Assembly: GCF_012489685.1 (NCBI RefSeq)
Contig: NC_080043.1
Span: 64,101,920-64,165,919, forward strand
Length of the DNA stretch: 64,000 nucleotides
Origin: Lotus japonicus
Taxonomy: Eukaryota > Streptophyta > Magnoliopsida > Fabales > Fabaceae
Direction of reading: 5' to 3'
The notes under the pieces were generated by a model. It did no database searches, was not told the DNA's origin, and was given only the letters and a program-made list of their open reading frames with translations. This document shows positions 57,401-64,000 of the stretch, piece after piece. Position 1 is the stretch's first letter; each line of letters opens with the position of its first letter. Position numbers and translations under genes: made by a program.

Positions 57401-57590
57401 TGCCTTGCTCTGAATTGAAGTACAAGATAAAGATCAGACAAAGGATGACTTCGCAGGGCAAACTTGTTTGCCAATATCAGAGTTAAGACATGGATTTCGA
57501 TCACTCCCTCTTTATGACAGAAAGGGAAAGAAATTTAAATATGTGAAACTTCTAGTGAGGTTTCATCTTGAAACTTCAAATAAACTATAG
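54411..57590 (+). pseudogene. Phosphoinositide-specific phospholipase C, 5'-truncated pseudogene
   Basis: Eight phase-consistent exons: 54411-54607, 54827-54962, 55067-55288, 55420-55637, 55828-55945, 56280-56432, 56503-56589, 57285-57590. The X domain starts [19 protein letters not shown] with the first catalytic His. The second should follow as V-L-H-G-R-T but reads VVGGRT, so that His is lost. The acidic X-Y linker is followed by the Y domain ([50 protein letters not shown]) and the C2 domain. TAG at 56527-56529 (Trp expected) and TGA at 57411-57413 (Arg expected in LALL*IEV) truncate the C2 domain; the stop proper is at 57588. Two splice sites are weak (donor 54963, acceptor 55419). The N-terminal exon is missing. 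Plant PLCs cleave PIP2 at the plasma membrane; this copy should not. Confidence 0.85.
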
Positions 57591-57599
57591 ATGTCATTG

Positions 57600-58810
57600 A
57601 TCTGAATATGTGGTCTAATAAATTCTGGTGCATAAAAAGAAACATTTGTCATGTTTAGCCACATTGAAACTATAGTATAGAATATGGAGGCAATCTTAAA
57701 CATCACATGTTTAGTATGATGGGTGATCTTCCAGATGTTACTCATAATTTGAAAATTTTGACATTGTTTCTTGGGAGACCTCTCTTGCTTTGATCCTATT
57801 CAAATCTAACTATATATTGAATTTTTTTTTAATAATGAATTTATTTTTACCGAAACCGGAAAAAGTTATATTTACCACAATGGGGGTTTTAGATAGCTTG
57901 GCACAGACGTGGCTGGTGGGGGTGGATTCGCGTCGCCTCACACGAATTCATCACCCGAAGCGAAGTGGATTCTGTCATAAATCTTTCATGGAATATGTGT
58001 TTTCCCTAGGTGGTTAGAAATCTATGAGATTCAACTGAGACCAAGCGAACTCATATGGGACAAAGTTGACATGATGGGACCATGGAGACATGCTTTTTGT
58101 GTGGAATCACGTGAAATATGCAACATGCGTAAGCGTAACCTGATTGGTAGACATGAGGACATACGTTGATTTCACGTTGACCGCGAATTCTATCTTGTCT
58201 AGGGGTGTTCGCGATTCTGTTTGGACCGCTTTTAGGTGAAACAAAAGACCGATCCAATCAAAATTCATTGGTTTGGTTTCGATTGATTGTTAGCAAAAAA
58301 AATTCCAATAGATTTTTCTTAGTCAACATTAACATATCTTATTTAAAATGCAAATATATAAAATCAATAAAAAATCAAATTAAATATATATATATTTGGA
58401 AAACTGAAATATTATTCAGAATAGTATTAGATATATATTTATATATATATATATATATTTCAAACAATCATTTTTACATTTATTTTTTCTATATATATAA
58501 ATTCATCGATTGCACGGGTAATTCCACCAGTAATATAACTAAAATAGTGTGAATAAAATTATAATATTAATAATATCCTAAATTTTTAACAAATTATATA
58601 TTAAGTATATAGATGAAATCCAACTCAGGCATAATATATTTACTATTATTAATAGGGTATTATTTTCTCTATTTAAAATTTAGATACATAATGATATAAC
58701 GTGTCGTTTCATTTATATCAAAATAATTCTAAATATTTATTAATAATATTTCTTTATTTTTTTAAAACGTATACATTCTATAAAAGAAAATCAACTCATG
58801 CATCATATAT
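57600..58810. other. Intergenic, 3' of PLC remnant
   Basis: AT-rich, with TA microsatellites (58386-58400, 58440-58460). A decayed Helitron-type end (GCACGGGTAATTCCACCAG) lies at 58511-58530. No gene supported. Confidence 0.4.
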
Positions 58811-58816
58811 TTATTA

Positions 58817-58985
58817 CTAGTGTTTTTTACCCGCGCGTTGCACGGGGAATTTTTTTATTGTATTTGATCCATCGATTAATATTTTAAATTATAAAATATT
58901 TAAGATGCTAAGAATGTAAGAACAATCATAATATAAAGATGTAGATATTTAAAGAGCATAAGCCAAAAGCTTTAAGTTTTGCATA
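58817..58985 (-). mobile_element. Helitron 3' end, minus strand
   Basis: On the minus strand: hairpin CCCGTGCAACGCGCGGG (58830-58846), about 10 bases, then CTAG (58817-58820) followed by T. This is the Helitron 3'-end rule (hairpin, CTRR, host T). Its body would extend to the right, but Helitron 1 starts at 58986, so it is interrupted there. Confidence 0.6.
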
Positions 58986-60631
58986 TCTATATATATATGT
59001 AAAGCACACTTGAACTTTTGCATTGATTAGTTTACCTTTGCATTAAATACATTAAATAATTAAATACAAAACTAAAAAAAACAACATCTACTTTATTATT
59101 TATTATATTAATAAATAATTGTTAAACTTTTCAATTTCTCATATTTTAAAATAATTTTTAATATTGATTAAATTTTAATTATTAATTATAACTTGAGGAA
59201 ATTTTTTTAATGATAATAATTTAAATTGACTACCTTTACATTAATAAAAATATATAGTAAAAATAACTTTTATATTTATAACTAATTGAAAAAAAATAAA
59301 ATTCTTATATGTTAAAATTAAAATAATAATTTTAATTTTAATTACTAATCATAAGTTGATGAATTTTAAAATTAACCAATAAAACTTATTACTACATTTT
59401 ACTTATAAATAACAAATTAAATACTGAAGTTAGATATCATGTTAATAAGCTATATATAAATATAACATAATATTTGACTTGAGTTCTACATTACTGGCAA
59501 GATAAATTAATTTTTATTTCCATTTTCATTTCAATTAATTATCAACCTAAGGTTGAAAAAAAAAGATAAAATAGCACAAAGTAATATCTTTTAAACAAAA
59601 TAAACATGTTAGATATTGAAATTAGTTAATGGTTGAATGTTTTTTGTAAATATATATTTTGAAATTTACTTTTAAATATGAAATGATTTTGTATGTTGTT
59701 TAAATTAACTATAATGTAGTTGCGTGTTATTTTAAAAATAATTTTAAATTTATTTGTGATTTATCTTAATAATGATAATAATAAATTATTGATGAATATT
59801 TTATGTTATTAACTTTATTAACTATTAATTGTCAACTTTTCAGTTTCTTATAAAAAAAATAATTTATTAAGTAGCTTTTAACAATAGTTAGAATATTAAC
59901 TATCAATCATAAATTGAGGGAAAATTTAGTAAATATATTTATATGTAGAAAATATTAATAATTTAAATTAAATAATAGTCTAGATCAAAATTTATTAATG
60001 AACACTCTAGAAAAATATTTTAAAAATTAAATAAATGTCTCTATAAAATATTTACTATTAAATGTATCGCATGCGTGTATTATTTGAAGAAAATACTTTC
60101 AAATGTGTTTTTTGACCTATTATATAGTAGTAAAAATATTTTCTCAAGTTTTCTTATGTTATTAATAATGTTTTCCTTTTTAATTTTTTTTAGGGTTAAT
60201 GGTCAAATTAATCCTTGAGTTCTTAAGCGAGTTTGATTTAAGTTACTATGAGGATAAATGAAGTTTAGTGGTAGTCAAAAACTGTCAGTGATTGTAAAAA
60301 TGACTGCCACTAAACGTAATTTTTTTCAGATGGACTAAAATTAAACTCGCTTACAAACTCAAAGACTAATTTGATCATTAACAAAAAATTTTATTAAATT
60401 ACAGTAATATCATTTATTTACATAAAGAGAACTCTAATACAAGCAATTTAATGCATAGAAAAACTCTAATACTCTCTATTTAGATGTCTAAACACAATAA
60501 TTTTTTCTATTATATTTATATTGAAGAAATATTTTAATATTTATTTTTAGATAATTACTCTATAGTAAATTTCATATAATATTAAAAAATATTATAAATA
60601 AACCCGTGCAACGCACGGGTATAATATCTAG
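58986..60631 (+). mobile_element. Non-autonomous Helitron 1
   Basis: Begins A/TCTATATATATATGTAAAG and ends with hairpin CCCGTGCAACGCACGGG (60603-60619), then CTAG (60628-60631)/T. Length 1,646 bp. The interior is extremely AT-rich, with no Rep or helicase motif and no gene capture seen. It contains a short foldback element at about 60194-60390. Confidence 0.65.
60194..60390. mobile_element. Short foldback MITE inside Helitron 1
   Basis: Left GGTTAATGGTCAAATTAATC, right inverted copy ending TTTGATCATTAAC, arms of about 35-40 bp with further internal complementarity (GTAGTCAAAAACTG.., TGACTGCCACTAAAC). It has the same end type as the element at 14.2 kb. The flanks are T/A runs, so the duplication cannot be read reliably. 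Confidence 0.65.
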
Positions 60632-62645
60632 TATATATGTAAAGCTCACTTGAGCTTTATGTATTAAAAGCATTAAATAAAGAAGTTAAATAAATTAAAT
60701 TTCTATTCAACTTTCAATACAATGTAACTTTTGAAATATGTCAAGCTTTTTGTTTTTTTTTTTACTTTACACATGCCAATATAATGTAACCTTTGAATTA
60801 TAAATTATATGAAATAATTTTTTTATTAAATACATTAAATATAAAGATTGAAAACTGAAAGAAATTAACTAGAGACTATTTAGCTACCCATGCTAAATAC
60901 AAATAAAATTATAAACTAAATTTTGAATTTTTTTTACATTACTCATTTACTATATATTTATTTCAGGAAAAAAATAATGAATTGTAAAAAAACTACACTA
61001 AATCATATGGGAGTACTATATATTAAATAGTAAAAATAAAAAATACATTAAATAATAAAAAACTCACGTTCGTATCAATTGTATTAAGTATTAATTATAA
61101 ATTTAAGTTACTTATAAAAAAACAGTTTATTTAGTATTAGTTAAAAAAGTTAGAATATTAATTATCAATCATAAATTGAAGGGGAGAAAGTTAAAATAAA
61201 ACTAAGTAATATTTGCATATACAAAAAATATTGAGAGTTAAAATTAATTATAGTAAATTAATATTTATTAAAAAATAATTAAAAAAAATGTAGTCTTTAA
61301 ATAAAAAGTGGCGCTCTATAAGTATTTACCATTAACTATAATATGTGTGCATTCGTTGAAAAAATTCTTTAAATATAATTTTTGATCTATTATATATAAG
61401 TAGAAATGACTTGAGAATGAATAACAGATTAAAATAATTATGACCAAATTTGAATTAATTTAAATTTAACAAATAATTTTTTACTCTAATAAAAACATTT
61501 TTTATTATGATGTTAAAAGTAAAAATTAATTTATTGTGGATATAAAGTGTAAAAAAATATGTCATTATAATTTATTTATGATATTAAAAACTTATTACTT
61601 GATTTAATATATTTCTAACTCACATAATAATTTTCTATATTTTTAAACGAAAAAGAATTAAGACTACTTAAGCGCTAATGATTTAATATCTATTACTAGA
61701 GAGAAATGCATGCAGTGTTTAATAACAAAGCTGTTTCTGTTGAACATATATGAAAATATTGCTTGGTTTGTACGTTTTGGTGAGTCAAAGGGAAGTAGAA
61801 TGATTGTCCATATGATTTGGAACAATTTGCTAGAGGCTTTGAGCGTATTGAATGGCCACAAAAACAAAAGATGTCACAAACAATGTATTAGGAGCGACCG
61901 CCAGCCACTGTTTTGAAGTTTAATGTGGATAAGGAGTCGAAAGGAAACTCAGTGGTGAGTGGTATTGGTGGGTTTTTAGGGATCAAGGAGGGGGGTGTTA
62001 GGTTAGTTTGCAAAAGGACCTGGAATGTTGTGGGCTTTTGACGAATGTTCAAGTAGTGTTACACGCTTTGTTGTTTATTTAGCAATTTAATTTTTCAAAT
62101 GTGGTGATTGAAAGTGATTCATCCTTAGTGGTTGGGTGAGTGTCTAGGGGAGATAGAAGGTCATGGAAATTGGAACATGTATTTAATCATATAGATCATC
62201 TGATGCCTATAATTCAATGTGTTAGTGTGGTGCATGTATTGCGTGAGGGAAACATTGTAAACAATTTTTTGTCAAATCAAGGGTGTGGTAAGGAACAACA
62301 GATATCGGTTTGTTGTGATCCAATGTCATTATCTAAGTGAGAAGGTTGTTCTCATTTTTATTGCGTTTCAATAAATTTTTTTTTTAAATATCAATTATTA
62401 AATTTGAGTAATAGTAATTATTTAGATCTAAAGAACTCTAATTCTATTCAATCAAATGTCTCACATCCATTATTATTTAATTTATTATATTTTATAATTA
62501 AATATGTTTTAATATTTGTATATATTTTTTATAATTTGGAGTGCCAGAGGCCCATAATATTTATATTTATTAAAATTATGATAATCATAGATAATTTTAA
62601 AAATATTATCAATAAACCCGTGCAACGCACGGGTACCATTTCTAG
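60627..62645 (+). mobile_element. Non-autonomous Helitron 2 with captured RVT_3 fragment
   Basis: Starts TCTAGTATATATGTAAAGC, sharing TATATATGTAAAGC(A/T)CACTTGA with Helitron 1. It ends with hairpin CCCGTGCAACGCACGGG (62617-62633), then CTAG (62642-62645)/T. The left TC overlaps the terminal CTAG of Helitron 1, so the two lie end to end. An RNase-H-like fragment lies at 61900-62290. Confidence 0.6.
61900..62290 (+). pseudogene. RNase-H-like (RVT_3) fragment in Helitron 2
   Basis: The frames read PPATVLKFNVDKESKGNSVV (family LKFNVDGSSKGNP), GIGGFLGIKEGGV, then after frame changes VVIESDSSLVVGW, RRSWKLEHVFNHIDHLM and VVHVLREGNIVNNF (family REGNxVADxLA). This is the RNase-H-like domain that ends plant non-LTR retrotransposons and related 'putative RNase H' genes. 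The catalytic Asp of FNVD and SDS and the H/REGN region are recognisable. The middle is frameshifted and has stops. It is non-functional, and probably captured by or inserted into the Helitron. Confidence 0.65.
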
Positions 62646-64000
62646 TGTGAGGTATAACTGAATTTTGTTTGTGAAGATGTATACTCATGTTGCATAAAGG
62701 ATAATGCTTTTGTGTTTTAGATATGTAACAATACATAAATATATAATTATTGTTTAAATTATTAAAAATACATTTAAGTTATAGAAAAATGAATTTTTAT
62801 TTTTTTTAACTCTTACAAATTTTCATTTTACATATAAAATGTTTCTCCCTGTGAGATCTCGTAACTCTAATTTGTTAGCACTAATATATTTATGTCATAA
62901 TTTTATAGTACATATGTATTAATATTTTTTATTCCTCGTACTTTTCTTACTATCCAATTATTATAGTTATATACATATATAAATATACACTCTTAAAATT
63001 TTGAAAACAATACTCAAATTAATTATATTAAATTTTTTCTATTAAAATAATATCAATCAATTAGTTTAGAATATAATGTTTGTATAAAAAAAGTATAATG
63101 GTACTTTTTATATAAAATAAAATCTCACGTAGGTAGCATTATAGTAGTTTAAAATTAAAACATATCAACTTAAAATTATATGCAAATACAAACAACAGCT
63201 GCTTTTAGGTTTCAAAAGGATAAGTAGTAGAAAATTGTGTGCATCTCCAGAACAAATATTTCAAGTGTTTTTACGGTGAAATTTGCTCTTGTGTTTGAGG
63301 TATGAATCAATACCTTGGTTTATACAAATTTGACATGCTAAAAACACTATTTGTTGAGATTCTTACCTGATGGCATTAAGAAACTAACAAAGATAACTAT
63401 TTAATAAAACAACTCCACAACACAAATGAAATACCACAGAACTCGTGAAATCTCACATAACTTTTATCTATATTTACTCCTAAAGTTATAAGAAATACTA
63501 TGAAAAATTTACTTAAATCATATATGAAATGTAATTTTCGTATTTTGTTTGACATTGAAGCATTTCCATACTAAAATGTTCTTTCCCGTAGGAACTTTTT
63601 GCCCAGTAATTTGAACAAAATAAAATAAAAATAGACTATATTATTATGTAGAACATGTTTTTTTTTTTGAAAGATTATGTAGAACATGTTTAATATGAAG
63701 TTACATTGTAAAATAGTGACATCTTATTAAAATTTATTTTTCTGTTAATTTTACATGAATTTTCATGTAAAATGTTCATCCCCGTGGGAACTCTTAACCC
63801 TATAGTTTAACTTAGACAAAAATACACTATATATGTATTAATGTTTTCTAATCTTCGCACGACACATTTTAATCATCAAATGTTCATGCCTTTATATTTA
63901 TTTCTTTTTAAAACTTTCAAAAAGTTATGAAAAAAGAAATGACATCATGTTGATTTTTTATTTACAACTAAAAGGAATTAGATTTCGACCTATGAGTTCA
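62646..64000. repeat. AT-rich region with diverged direct repeats
   Basis: 62815-62960 and 63755-63880 share an order of short words (TTTCATTTTACAT / TTTTCATGTAAAATG, TTCxxCCC(T/C)GTG(A/G)GA, ACTCT.AACC, TATGTATTAAT.TTTT, TCTTCGCAC / CCTCGTACT). A third shorter copy lies near 63570-63650. A 20-bp duplication (TATGTAGAACATGTTT) lies at 63644-63660 and 63676-63691. No gene seen. Confidence 0.45.

Noticed and set aside
54411..57590. Functional PLC gene
   Set aside because: Missing first exon, two premature stops and loss of a catalytic histidine.
1..64000. tRNA, rRNA, snRNA or microRNA genes
   Set aside because: I saw no tRNA-like A/B boxes with a cloverleaf and no rRNA text. The foldback elements could yield hairpin RNA, but that alone does not support a microRNA call.

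Overview
This is nuclear DNA of a flowering plant: AT-rich, intron-containing gene remnants typical of eudicots, and a dense, nested population of plant transposable elements. The element families (long-LTR Tekay-type chromovirus, Tat-type Ty3/gypsy with an antisense ORF, Helitrons ending in a CCCGTGCAACGCACGGG hairpin, short foldback MITEs) would fit a legume, but the species cannot be settled from the sequence. I found no intact host protein-coding gene, no RNA gene and no CRISPR array. Almost everything is repeats, mobile elements or decayed gene pieces.

Layout. 1-16.4 kb: intergenic DNA with a head-to-head minisatellite (1.0-2.1 kb), a small foldback MITE (2.5-2.7 kb), an unidentified gene fragment split by a 1-kb Mutator-like element (3.2-4.4 kb), an ABCC-transporter terminal exon (6.0-6.2 kb), a hAT-like element (8.0-9.0 kb), kinesin-8-like and GT47 exostosin-like fragments (9.3-10.6 kb), the last two exons of a small unrecognised conserved gene with a duplicated 3' end (12.1-13.9 kb), a foldback element (14.2-14.7 kb) and a PRPP-synthetase fragment (15.7-15.9 kb). 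16.7-22.3 kb: an ABCF4/GCN20-type gene on the minus strand, wrecked by a solo LTR of 3.4 kb with a perfect 5-bp target duplication, two stop codons and two frameshifts.

22.7-31.5 kb: a near-complete Tat-lineage Ty3/gypsy element on the minus strand, with 318-bp LTRs, PBS, protease, RT, RNase H, a second RNase H and integrase. It also has an opposite-strand Transposase_28-type/coiled-coil ORF next to the 3' LTR. 33.4-37.9 kb: a relative on the plus strand with most of pol deleted and no 3' LTR. Both lack the gag core. It abuts a Tekay-chromovirus composite (37.9-53.7 kb) arranged as internal end - LTR - internal - LTR. The LTRs are about 4.3 kb. The left one carries two later insertions: a 640-bp LTR-derived piece with inverted ends, and a 3.6-kb solo LTR with a perfect AATAA duplication.

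54.4-57.6 kb: a 5'-truncated phosphoinositide phospholipase C gene on the plus strand, eight exons recognisable, with two premature stops and one catalytic histidine replaced. 58.2-62.7 kb: a cluster of Helitron ends, including two Helitrons joined end to end, the second carrying a captured RNase-H-like (RVT_3) fragment. 62.7-64.0 kb: AT-rich DNA with diverged direct repeats.

The genes do not form a pathway. The window is best read as a record of nested insertion, LTR-LTR recombination, microhomology deletion and C-to-T decay. I see no convincing new functional system. The points most worth checking are the palindromic-ended mini-LTR, the tandem Tekay arrangement, the shared gag loss in the two Tat elements, and the Helitron junction.
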